64,000 nt of DNA, taken from NCBI RefSeq assembly GCF_003335045.1, contig NZ_QOZG01000002.1:186001-250000 (forward strand), written 5' to 3'. This document shows, piece after piece, positions 8,863 through 17,113 of the stretch (the stretch's first letter is position 1; every line of letters starts with the position of its first letter). A program made the translations under genes and the position numbers. Under the pieces are notes generated by a model. The model was not told the origin of the DNA, ran no database searches, and was given only the letters and a program-made list of their open reading frames with translations. This DNA is from Paramesorhizobium salinisoli. GTDB taxonomy: Bacteria > Pseudomonadota > Alphaproteobacteria > Rhizobiales > Rhizobiaceae.

Positions 8863-9848
8863 CCGGTGCTCCTTGCTATGGTACGCCCCGATATGCGCCT
8901 TTCCGACACAAACACAAGAACGCGCTGCAACGCAATGAACGCGAAAAGCAGTATTCCCACCACAATCTTGGTCCACCAGCTCGAAAGCGTGCCGTCGAAG
9001 ACGATGTAGGTCTGGATAATGCCCTGGATGAGAACGCCGAAGAAGGTTCCCGCGACATAGCCTACGCCGCCGGTCAGAAGCGTTCCGCCGATGACCACGG
9101 CTGCGATCGTATCCAGCTCCACGCCGACGGCCGACAAGGAATAGCCGGCGGAGGTGTAGAGCGAGAAGACGATGCCGGCGAGACCGGAGAGGAAGCCTGA
9201 CAGGGCATAGATGCCGATGGTGGTGCGCGCGACCGGGACCCCCATCAGCTCGGCTGAGGTGCGGTTGCCGCCGATGGCATAGACGTAGGAGCCGAACTTG
9301 GTGAAATGGGCGATGATGATGCCCGCTGCGAACACCGCCAGCATAAGCCCGCCGATGAAGGTCAACCTGCCGCCGCCCGGAAGGCGCCAGTAGAGCCCCT
9401 GCAAAGCGGTGTAGAAGGGATGGTTGATCGGTATCGACTGCGTCGTCAGGACGAAACAAAGCCCGCGCGCGAGGAACATGCCTGCCAGCGTGACGATGAA
9501 GGCGGGCACGTTGAGATAATGGATGATCGCGCCCATGGCCGCGCCGAAGACCGCCGCAAATGTTAGCGCGATGGCGAAGGCGGCCAGCGGATGCATGCCG
9601 TGATGGCTCACCAGAACGGCGATCAGGACGCCGGTGAAGGCGATGACCGAACCGACCGAAAGATCGATGCCGCCCGAAATGATTACCAAGGTCATGCCAA
9701 CCGCCGCGATGCCGAGGAAGGCATTGTCCGTCAGGAGATTGCCGAGGACGCGCGTCGACAGCATGTTGGGAAATTGGATCACGCAGGCCGCATAGAGCAA
9801 CACACAGATCAGCAGCGTGGCATAGAAAGGCAGAAGACGGGTGTTCAT
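8859..9848 (-). CDS. yjfF: Sugar ABC transporter permease, YjfF-like (galactofuranose type)
   Basis: 329 residues, about eight to ten membrane helices, of the RbsC/AraH permease family. Typical motifs are IISGGIDLSVGSVIAF and, near the C-terminus, DTIAAVVIGGTLLTGG. In E. coli YtfQ-YtfR-YtfT-YjfF imports galactofuranose with two distinct permeases, the same gene order as here. It overlaps ytfT upstream by 4 bases and the regulator downstream by 4. The galactofuranose substrate is inferred from order and similarity; arabinofuranose or another pentose is possible because GguC-type enzymes act on pentose acids. Confidence 0.87.
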   Translation of the reverse strand: MNTRLLPFYATLLICVLLYAACVIQFPNMLSTRVLGNLLTDNAFLGIAAVGMTLVIISGGIDLSVGSVIAFTGVLIAVLVSHHGMHPLAAFAIALTFAAVFGAAMGAIIHYLNVPAFIVTLAGMFLARGLCFVLTTQSIPINHPFYTALQGLYWRLPGGGRLTFIGGLMLAVFAAGIIIAHFTKFGSYVYAIGGNRTSAELMGVPVARTTIGIYALSGFLSGLAGIVFSLYTSAGYSLSAVGVELDTIAAVVIGGTLLTGGVGYVAGTFFGVLIQGIIQTYIVFDGTLSSWWTKIVVGILLFAFIALQRVLVFVSERRISGRTIARSTG

Positions 9849-10888
9849 GGTCGGATTTCCTGCCGCTCTGTCGTGTTTCCGGGCGGCGGAACCGGCTTCA
9901 GCTCGCGCTTCAGGAATGTTCCGAAGCCCGAGGCCGAGGCGGATTGCGCCAGCAGGATCATGATGATGACGGCGGCTTTCAGGATGAGGTTATATTCCGG
10001 CGGGAAGCCCGAGATCAGGATGCCGGTGTTCATTGCCTGGATGATGATGGCGCCGAGGATCGACATCAGGATGCTGAAGCGGCCGCCAAGAAGCGAGGTG
10101 CCGCCGATCACGACGGCAAGGATGGCGTCGAGCTCCAGCCAGAGCCCGGCATTGTTGGCGTCCGCGCCACGGATATCGGCGGCAACGATGATGCCCGCCA
10201 GCCCCGCGCACAGGCCGCTGAAGCCATAGACGACAAAGATGATAAAGCGGCTGTTGATGCCGGAAAACGTGCTGGCGCTGCGATTGACGCCGATCGCCTC
10301 GATGAGGAGCCCGAGCGCGGTGCGCCGCACCAGCAGGATGGCGACGAGGCCGAGCACCGCCGCGAGAACGATAGGCATGGGAATGCCGAGGAAGGCGCCG
10401 GTACCGAAGAAGATCAGGCCGGGGTCGTTGAACGTGACGATGGTGCCCTCGGTGATGAGCTGGGCGATACCGCGCCCCGCCACCATCAATATCAGCGTGG
10501 CGACGATGGGCTGCAGGTCGAAGAAGGCGATGAGCAGGCCGTTCCACAAGCCGCAGAGGAGGCCGACACCGAGCGCCGCCAGGATGATGACCGCCAGCGG
10601 ATAGCCCTCGACTGCCAGTGTCGCCGCAATCGCCCCCGAAACCGCCATGACCGCGCCGACCGAGAGATCGACTCCCTTGGAGGCGATGACGGCGGTCATG
10701 CCGATGGCGAGGATCACCACCGGCGCGCCACGATTGAGCACGTCGATCAAGCTGCCGAAGAGGCGGCCATCCTGAAGGCGGATGTCGAAGAAGCCGGGAA
10801 AGGATAAATAGCTGAAAAACAAAATGGCCGCCAGCGACAGGAGTTGCGGCATGGCCTTTCCGATGGGGCCGGACATGAAACCGTTCAT
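9845..10888 (-). CDS. ytfT: Sugar ABC transporter permease, YtfT-like
   Basis: 347 residues of the same permease family as its neighbour, with the signature ASKGVDLSVGAVMAV and ELDAILAVVIGGTSLLGG. It is the second membrane partner of the importer. The start ATG at 10888 overlaps the stop of ytfR by 4 bases, and its own stop overlaps the yjfF start by 4 bases. The C-terminus is slightly longer than that of the neighbour and ends in a polar tail. Confidence 0.87.
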   Translation of the reverse strand: MNGFMSGPIGKAMPQLLSLAAILFFSYLSFPGFFDIRLQDGRLFGSLIDVLNRGAPVVILAIGMTAVIASKGVDLSVGAVMAVSGAIAATLAVEGYPLAVIILAALGVGLLCGLWNGLLIAFFDLQPIVATLILMVAGRGIAQLITEGTIVTFNDPGLIFFGTGAFLGIPMPIVLAAVLGLVAILLVRRTALGLLIEAIGVNRSASTFSGINSRFIIFVVYGFSGLCAGLAGIIVAADIRGADANNAGLWLELDAILAVVIGGTSLLGGRFSILMSILGAIIIQAMNTGILISGFPPEYNLILKAAVIIMILLAQSASASGFGTFLKRELKPVPPPGNTTERQEIRP

Positions 10889-12435
10889 TGTTTGGCCTCC
10901 ATGGGCTCGTCCCCGAGGGGAGTATCTGCTGCGATAGTGCGCATGATTGTCGCCGCGTTGATGTCCTTGCCGGTCAGTTCCGCGGTGTGGACACGGTCGC
11001 GCAGCACGCGGACACGGCTCGAATAAGCGACGATCTCCTCGATCTCGGAGGAGATGACCAGCAACGCCATGCCATCGTCGCAGAGCCGGTTGATGAGCGT
11101 GATGATTTCCGCATGCGCACCGACATCGATGCCGCGCGTCGGCTCGTCGAGGATGAGGAAGCGCGGATTGGTGGCAAGCCAGCGGGCGAGGATGACCTTC
11201 TGCTGGTTGCCGCCGGAGAGAAATTTCACCGGCTTTTCCATGTCGGAGGTGCGGATATCGAGCGCCTTGATAAAGCGGTCGGCCAGTTCCGACTGCTCCC
11301 GGCTCGACAGGCGGCGGAGCCAGCCGCGCCGCGCCTGCAGCGCGAGCGCGATGTTCTCCCGCACGGAAAGGTCGCCGACGATACCGTCGGTCTTGCGGTC
11401 TTCGGGGCAGAGGCCGAAACCCGCCGCCACCGCCTCGCGCGGCGAAGACAGGCGGATCTCCTTGCCATCAACCGTGGCCTTGCCGCTATCGGGAACATCG
11501 ATGCCGAAGAGAAGCCGCGCCGTTTCGGTGCGGCCAGATCCGAGAAGCCCGGCTACGCCAACCACTTCGCCCTCGCTGATATCGAGATCGAAAGGCGCGA
11601 TGCTGCGCGATAGGCCGTAACCGCGAAAAGAGATTCGTCGTGCCGAGGCCGGCGGTGCGGTGCGGTGCGTCGTATGGGTGACCTCTGCAAGCGTGCGACC
11701 CAGCATCTTGGAAACGAGGTCGATCTTGCTCAGTTCTTTGGTCAGCGCCGTTCCCGCGAGCTTGCCGTTGCGCAGGATCGTCACGCGGTCGCTGACGGCG
11801 TAGACCTGGTCGAGGAAATGGGTGATGAAGACGATGCCCATCCCGCGCTCCTTGAGCTGGCGCATCACGGCGAAGAGCATTTCCGTCTCGTTCCGGTCGA
11901 GGCTGGCGGTCGGCTCGTCGAGGATCAGCACCTTGCCCGAGAGATCGACGGCGCGGGCAATCGCTATCAGCTGCTGCACCGCTACCGAATATTGCGCCAG
12001 ATCGGCCGAGACATCGATATCCATGCCGTACTGGGCCAGCAGCGCACGGGCGCGCCTTTCCATCTCGCGGCGATCGACAAAGCCGAAGCGCTTGGGCTGG
12101 CGGCCAATGAAGAGATTTTCCGCCACCGACAGATTGGGCAGTAGATTGACCTCCTGATAGACGGTGCCGATGCCGAGATGCTGCGCCTGCAGCGTGTCGC
12201 GTACGCCGATCTCCCGACCTTCGAAGCGGATCACGCCGGAATCAGGCTGATGCACGCCGGTCAGAACCTTGATCAATGTCGATTTTCCGGCGCCATTTTC
12301 GCCGAGAAGCGCGTGGATTTCGCCTGCGCGAATATCGAAATCGACACCATCCAGCGCCTTGAATCCAAGAAACGACTTATGAATGTTTTCGACGCTCAGG
12401 AGCACATCGTCCTGCGGTGAGACGTTTGCCGTCAT
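10885..12435 (-). CDS. ytfR: Sugar ABC transporter ATP-binding protein, YtfR-like (two ATPase domains)
   Basis: 516 residues, the normal size for the RbsA/MglA/YtfR class with tandem ATPase domains. The first domain has Walker A (LLGENGAGKSTLIKVL) and Walker B (LILDEPTASLD). The second has a degenerate Walker A (VAGLLGSGRTETARLLFG), the signature FLSGGNQQKVILARWL and LILDEPTRGIDVG. It powers uptake through the YtfT/YjfF pair. The start ATG has GGAGGAG upstream. A 96-base gap with a hairpin separates it from ytfQ. Confidence 0.92.
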   Translation of the reverse strand: MTANVSPQDDVLLSVENIHKSFLGFKALDGVDFDIRAGEIHALLGENGAGKSTLIKVLTGVHQPDSGVIRFEGREIGVRDTLQAQHLGIGTVYQEVNLLPNLSVAENLFIGRQPKRFGFVDRREMERRARALLAQYGMDIDVSADLAQYSVAVQQLIAIARAVDLSGKVLILDEPTASLDRNETEMLFAVMRQLKERGMGIVFITHFLDQVYAVSDRVTILRNGKLAGTALTKELSKIDLVSKMLGRTLAEVTHTTHRTAPPASARRISFRGYGLSRSIAPFDLDISEGEVVGVAGLLGSGRTETARLLFGIDVPDSGKATVDGKEIRLSSPREAVAAGFGLCPEDRKTDGIVGDLSVRENIALALQARRGWLRRLSSREQSELADRFIKALDIRTSDMEKPVKFLSGGNQQKVILARWLATNPRFLILDEPTRGIDVGAHAEIITLINRLCDDGMALLVISSEIEEIVAYSSRVRVLRDRVHTAELTGKDINAATIMRTIAADTPLGDEPMEAKQ

Positions 12436-12474
12436 ACTGCCGCTCCTCCTCTGTCCACTTCCCCATGGCTTGCA

Positions 12475-12509
12475 GCAGCCGTCCCCTGCCCCCCGGAGGG
12501 AACGGCTGC
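12475..12509 (-). terminator. Intercistronic hairpin between ytfQ and ytfR
   Basis: Inverted repeat GCAGCCGT (12475-12482) and ACGGCTGC (12502-12509) sits in the gap after the binding-protein gene. Such stems often reduce read-through or protect the upstream message, giving more binding protein than membrane parts. No T run, so attenuation or mRNA stabilisation is inferred. Confidence 0.5.
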
Positions 12510-12531
12510 CACCAAACGAAGGACGAAGAGA

Positions 12532-13497
12532 TTAGTAGCCGAGGCCCTTTTTCTCCTCATAGACCTTCATTGGATCGTCGGCCTGCGTGTAGAGCTTCGA
12601 TTCGGTCTGGATCCATTTCGGCGGAGCTTTGCCGCTGTCCTTGAATTCCTTCAGCGCATCGAAAGCGGGACCGGCCATGTTCGGGGTCAGTTCGACCGTC
12701 GCATTGGCTTCGCCGTCGGCCATCGCCTTGAAGATATCCGGAACGGCGTCGATGGAGACGACCAGGATATCCTTGCCGGGCTTGAGGCCCGCTTCCTTGA
12801 TGGCCTGGATCGCGCCGACGGCCATGTCGTCATTATGAGCGTAGAGCGCGCAGATGTCCTTGCCGCCGTTCTCCGCCTTGAGGAAGCCTTCCATCACTTC
12901 CTTGCCCTTGGAGCGTGTGAAATCGCCCGTCTGGCTGCGGACGATCTTCAGGTTTGCGTGGCCGGCAATGCCTTCCTCGAAGCCCTTCTTGCGGTTGATC
13001 GCGGGGCTCGAGCCAACGGTGCCTTGCAATTCGACGATATTGCAGGGCTTGTCGCCGATCGTCTTCACCAGCCAGTCGCCCGCGACCTTGCCTTCATGAA
13101 CGGTGTCGGATGTGACAGCCGTCAAATAGAGGTCGGGATTTGCGGTCTCGATGGTCCGGTCGAGAAGAATAACCGGGATTTCGGCATCCTTGGCTTCTTC
13201 CAGAACCGCATCCCAGCCCGTCGCCACGACCGGAGCGACGAAAATGCCGTCCACGCCTTGAGCGATGAAGCCGCGAATGGCCTTGATCTGGTTTTCCTGC
13301 TTCTGCTGAGCATCGGCGATCTTGAGATCGACGCCGCGCTTTTCCGCTTCAATCTTGGTGACGGCGGTCTCCGCGGCGCGCCAGCCGGATTCCGATCCGA
13401 TCTGCGAAAAACCGACCGTCAGGTCAGCAGCATTCGCGGCGCCGGCAAATGCAACCGCTGCGACCGTGCTCATCATCATGCGCTTCAAATACGACAT
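12532..13497 (-). CDS. ytfQ: Periplasmic sugar-binding protein, YtfQ-like
   Basis: 321 residues. A Sec signal peptide (about 1-23, ending ANA) is followed by a LacI/RbsB-type periplasmic binding fold (DLTVGFSQIGSESGWR, then GFIAQGVDGIFVAPV). The phrase SESGWR and the total length match galactofuranose-binding YtfQ well. Its start has a near-perfect ribosome site (GGGAGGAAACA). It is the first gene of the importer operon; the 300-base space to the divergent epimerase gene holds an AT-rich candidate operator. Confidence 0.9.
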   Translation of the reverse strand: MSYLKRMMMSTVAAVAFAGAANAADLTVGFSQIGSESGWRAAETAVTKIEAEKRGVDLKIADAQQKQENQIKAIRGFIAQGVDGIFVAPVVATGWDAVLEEAKDAEIPVILLDRTIETANPDLYLTAVTSDTVHEGKVAGDWLVKTIGDKPCNIVELQGTVGSSPAINRKKGFEEGIAGHANLKIVRSQTGDFTRSKGKEVMEGFLKAENGGKDICALYAHNDDMAVGAIQAIKEAGLKPGKDILVVSIDAVPDIFKAMADGEANATVELTPNMAGPAFDALKEFKDSGKAPPKWIQTESKLYTQADDPMKVYEEKKGLGY

Positions 13498-13658
13498 TGT
13501 TTCCTCCCTTGTCGTTCACTGTCCGGACCAACGCACCGAGCCCAAAGCCGAAGTCGGCTTTCGCAAAACACGATGCGCAGATTCAATAACTTACAGCTCT
13601 CCTTTGCACGCTCCTGAAAACGTACGGCACTGTAATGTCCTCCCGAACTGTTCTAGTT

Positions 13659-13674
13659 ATTATCATATAGTAAT
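13659..13674. promoter_or_regulatory. Candidate GntR operator/promoter region upstream of ytfQ
   Basis: The space 13498-13797 between divergent genes contains an AT-rich imperfect palindrome (ATTATCATATAGTAAT). Its core TCATATAGTA (13663-13672) is identical to that at 6905-6914 upstream of the GguC-like gene. The position, about 165 bases before the ytfQ start, suits control of either divergent promoter. The rest of the space shows no gene. Confidence 0.45.
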
Positions 13675-13797
13675 ATAAATTGAAAAGACGCTATTTCAAT
13701 TTTCCGCATGCAATTTACGGTACCCTTTGCGCTCTCGCGAAAAAACCGAAAGAATGGCGGAAAGAAAACAAAACGCGAAATGTGGGACGCAATCGCA

Positions 13798-14811
13798 ATG
13801 AAAAAGACTGAATACGGACATCTGGCGGGCGGGCAGACGGTGCATGCGATCGATATCGGCGGGCCTGAGTTGCGCGCGCGCATCCTCACCTACGGGGCGA
13901 CGCTGGCCGATTTGACCCTGCCAACCGAAAACGGCCCCCATTCAGTCGTCCTTGGCTTCGACCGACTCGAGGATTATCTGGCTCAGACGGCCTATGTCGG
14001 CGCGATCGCCGGGCGCTGCGCCAACCGCATCGCCGGGGGACGGTTTACGCTCGACGGGGTCGATCATCAGCTCAGCTTGAATGAGAACGGCCGCACACAT
14101 CTTCATGGCGGCGTCGAGGGATTTTCCGCCAAGCTGTGGAGCATTGCGGACGCCGGGCCATCGTCGGTGACGCTGACACTCGTCTCGCCGCATGACGACG
14201 AGGGCTATCCGGGCGAAGTGCGCACGATCTGCCGCTACTCCATCGAGGGGATGACGCTGACGCTCGAACTTATCGCCGAGACCGACCGCCCTACCCTCGT
14301 CAATCTCGCGGGCCACGCCTATTTCAATCTCGACGGTTCCGATACGATCCTCGACCACAGGCTGACCATACCGGCGCAGGCCTATACGCCTGTCGACAAC
14401 AACCTCATCCCGACCGGCGAAATCGCGCCCGTGGCCGGCACCATCTTCGATTTCAGCACGCCGCGCGCCATCCATTCCGGCAATGCCCACACTGGCTACG
14501 ACCACAATTTCGTCCTCGCGATGGAGCCCGCGGCAACGCCCCGCCCCGCCGCAAGGCTGGAAGGCCCGCAAAGCGGCATCGAGATGGAAATCTGGACCAC
14601 GGAACCCGGACTGCAATTCTACGACGGCAATTTCCTGCCGGTGCCGCAGCCCTTGCGCGGAGGACGGCAAGGCAAGCGCTTCGGCGGGCTATGCCTCGAG
14701 CCGCAACGCTTCCCAGACGCCATCCATCATCCGCATTTTCCCGGATCCGTGCTGCGCCCGGGAGAGATTTATCGGCAGGTGACGCAGTACGGGTTTAGCC
14801 TGGGAGATTGA
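13798..14811 (+). CDS. galM: Aldose 1-epimerase (mutarotase)
   Basis: 337 residues from ATG 13798; in-frame ATGs at 13708 and 13780 would add a Lys/Arg-rich prefix atypical of the family, and none of the starts has a strong ribosome site. GalM landmarks are present: GRCANRIAGGRF, NGRTHLHGG with a catalytic-type His, GHAYFNLDG with the second His, and TTEPGLQFYDGN carrying the catalytic-type Glu. It interconverts alpha and beta anomers of aldoses. Divergent from ytfQ, it probably prepares the imported sugar for a kinase or dehydrogenase. Confidence 0.9.
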   Translation: MKKTEYGHLAGGQTVHAIDIGGPELRARILTYGATLADLTLPTENGPHSVVLGFDRLEDYLAQTAYVGAIAGRCANRIAGGRFTLDGVDHQLSLNENGRTHLHGGVEGFSAKLWSIADAGPSSVTLTLVSPHDDEGYPGEVRTICRYSIEGMTLTLELIAETDRPTLVNLAGHAYFNLDGSDTILDHRLTIPAQAYTPVDNNLIPTGEIAPVAGTIFDFSTPRAIHSGNAHTGYDHNFVLAMEPAATPRPAARLEGPQSGIEMEIWTTEPGLQFYDGNFLPVPQPLRGGRQGKRFGGLCLEPQRFPDAIHHPHFPGSVLRPGEIYRQVTQYGFSLGD

Positions 14812-14857
14812 GGGGGCTGCCAGATGTTGAGATGGTGCAGCGCGCTGCAACCCGACA

Positions 14858-15781
14858 TCACCCCAGCTTCACCCTCGCAAACGCCACAGCCATGCGGGCC
14901 GCCAGATCGGCGTTGTTGAGCACAAGCGCGATATTGGCCTTGAGGCTCGCGCCTTTGGACAATTCGTTGATGCGGGAAAGCAGGAATGGGGTCAGCTCCT
15001 TGCGTTCAATGCCGCGCCTTGCCGCTTCGGCCACGGCCTCGGCGATCGTGCCGTCGATGAAGGCCGGGTCGAGCGCGTCCGTCTCGGGGATCGGGTTGGC
15101 GACGAGGATGCCGGTGCCTGAGCCCAATTGCGCGTGCAGGAGCATGGCCCTGGCGATCTCCTCCGGCGTATCCAGCCGGTGGTCGGCCTTGCAGCCGCTG
15201 GAGCGGGTGTAGAAGGCCGGGAAATCGTCGCTGCCATAGGCGATAACAGGCACGCGCTGGGTTTCCAGATATTCGAGCGTCTTGGGGATATCGAGGATCG
15301 ACTTGACGCCGGCGCAGACGACGGTGGTTGCGGTCTGGCCGAGTTCGGTCAGGTCGGCTGAGATGTCGAATGTCGCCTCCGCGCCCCTGTGCACGCCGCC
15401 AACGCCGCCGGTGGCAAAGATGTCGATGCCAGCGAGGGCTGCGATCCGCATGGTGGCGGAAACGGTGGTGCCTGCGGAGCGGCCCTGCACCATGGCCGCC
15501 GCGAGGTCACGGCTCGATGCTTTCACCGCGTCCGTGGCCTGCGCCAGCCTCTCGATTTCCCGGTCGGCCAGCCCGACGCGGATCTTGCCCTCGACCACGG
15601 CCGTGGTTGCCGGAATTGCGCCATGGCTGCGGATCACGGCCTCCACTTTGCGCGCCATTTCCAGATTGGCGGGATAGGGCATGCCATGGGTGATGATGGT
15701 CGATTCAAGCGCCACGAGCGGCGCGCCGTCCGCTATCGCGGCCTTGACCTCTTCGGTCGGGTGGAGAAGCGGTGCGGTCAT
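14858..15781 (-). CDS. psuG: Pseudouridine-5'-phosphate glycosidase
   Basis: 307 residues, the usual length. It shows the conserved start (PLVALESTIITHGMPYP), the central FATGGVGGVHRG loop and the NPIPE segment of PsuG. It cleaves the C-C glycosidic bond of pseudouridine 5'-phosphate to uracil and ribose 5-phosphate, in the cytoplasm. It follows psuK with a 4-base ATGA overlap, so kinase and glycosidase are coupled. Convergent with galM, leaving only 46 bases between them. Confidence 0.95.
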   Translation of the reverse strand: MTAPLLHPTEEVKAAIADGAPLVALESTIITHGMPYPANLEMARKVEAVIRSHGAIPATTAVVEGKIRVGLADREIERLAQATDAVKASSRDLAAAMVQGRSAGTTVSATMRIAALAGIDIFATGGVGGVHRGAEATFDISADLTELGQTATTVVCAGVKSILDIPKTLEYLETQRVPVIAYGSDDFPAFYTRSSGCKADHRLDTPEEIARAMLLHAQLGSGTGILVANPIPETDALDPAFIDGTIAEAVAEAARRGIERKELTPFLLSRINELSKGASLKANIALVLNNADLAARMAVAFARVKLG

Positions 15782-16899
15782 AGCGGAGTCCTTTCTGGGA
15801 TTCGATGGAGATGAGCCGCGAGAAATTGCGGTGAAAGCAGCGGGTGAACGCTTGCCTTGTTCTCGGTCGTCAGCGTCGCCAGCAGCGAGCCGGTGCGCGC
15901 GCCATTGGCAAGATTTGCGCCGGTGAGAAGACTATAGAGCGTGCCCGCGATCATGGCGTCACCCGCGCCGGTCACATCGACCGGCTGGGCTGGAACGGCA
16001 TCGATCCTTGCCATGCCTTCGGCGCCCGATACAAGCAGGCCTGCCGCGCCCATGGTCAGCACGACTTCGCAGATACCCCCCGCCCGCAGCCTGTCTGTCG
16101 CCTCTTCCGGCGAGAGGCGGGGTTCGTTTTCGTGACGGCCCAGCACCGCGTGGGCTTCATCCAGATTGAGGAAGAGAATATCAATGCCCGTCAGATCCTT
16201 CGGCAGCCGTCTGGCCTTGGGCGAAGACACCGTATCGATGGCGAGCCGGAAGCGCGCGCCTTGCTTGCGGGTGATCAGCGCCCGCAGCGTCTCATCAGGC
16301 AGATTGCAGTCGGCGAAGACCCAGCTGGCGGCGGCCAGATGCGGCCAGGCGCGATCGAGATGGGCGGGCTGAAACAGATCGAAAATGCCCATATCCGCGA
16401 TGCCCAGCACCAGCTCATTCTCCATCCCCAATATGGCGGCATATTCAGCGGTCGGCGCTTCACCTGTGACGATGATCTGGCTGGTATCCACGCCAAGATC
16501 ACGCAAATGGCGGATGATCGAGCGCCCCGTATCATCGTCGCCGACGATTGACACAAAGCTTGTCGTCACGCCGAGGCGGGCGAGATTTTCCGCCACGTTG
16601 CGCGCCACACCGCCAAAACTGCGGTGGCCATCCACCGGATTGGACGTAGCTGAGATCAGCGGCGCGCGGGCATGGTATTTGCGGTCAAATACGGCGCCGC
16701 CGAGAACGGCAATGCGCTTAGATGCGGGCAGAACATAGCCACGACCGAGGATATAGCCCTTCTGCACGAGCTGGACGACATGAGCCGCCACCGTCGAACG
16801 CGCCAGACCCAGCATGTTGGCGATATCCTGCTGCCCGGCGAAGGGATTGGCCGTTATGAGTTCCAGAACCGCACGCTCCTGCGCGCCAAGATCGTCCAT
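15778..16899 (-). CDS. psuK: Pseudouridine kinase with N-terminal helix-turn-helix (PfkB family)
   Basis: 373 residues from ATG 16899; TTG 16917 and GTG 16914 are possible earlier starts. The first ~55 residues form a winged-helix segment (QQDIANMLGLARSTVAAHV). The rest is a PfkB sugar kinase: the N-terminal signature FGGVARNVAENLARLG and the C-terminal VTGAGDAMIAGTL with the catalytic Asp. It phosphorylates pseudouridine for PsuG. The fused DNA-binding domain is known in many PsuK-type kinases and may give direct autoregulation; that is inference here. First gene of a two-gene operon; the 214 bases to the divergent kinase gene hold the promoters. Confidence 0.93.
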   Translation of the reverse strand: MDDLGAQERAVLELITANPFAGQQDIANMLGLARSTVAAHVVQLVQKGYILGRGYVLPASKRIAVLGGAVFDRKYHARAPLISATSNPVDGHRSFGGVARNVAENLARLGVTTSFVSIVGDDDTGRSIIRHLRDLGVDTSQIIVTGEAPTAEYAAILGMENELVLGIADMGIFDLFQPAHLDRAWPHLAAASWVFADCNLPDETLRALITRKQGARFRLAIDTVSSPKARRLPKDLTGIDILFLNLDEAHAVLGRHENEPRLSPEEATDRLRAGGICEVVLTMGAAGLLVSGAEGMARIDAVPAQPVDVTGAGDAMIAGTLYSLLTGANLANGARTGSLLATLTTENKASVHPLLSPQFLAAHLHRIPERTPL

Positions 16900-17113
16900 G
16901 CCGCACCCGATCACCAACCATTGTCCTGCCGAGGCTTACCAACTTGTGACTACAGTATCAACATCTGTTTTCAAGGTGTTGCAGGGCGTTGCCATGGAAA
17001 AGCACGCTTCCAGGGCGTATATATGGTCATACTGCCCCGATCGCAGAAATGATCGAGGTGCGCTCATACTGTTGCCGGCAGCACTCCTCGCCGGATAGAA
17101 TCTCGGATCAATC

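Noticed and set aside
8863-9459. N-terminal extension of the GntR regulator to 9459
   Set aside because: It would be read antiparallel in frame through the permease gene and gives an Arg/His-rich prefix without homology; GTG 8862 has a proper site.
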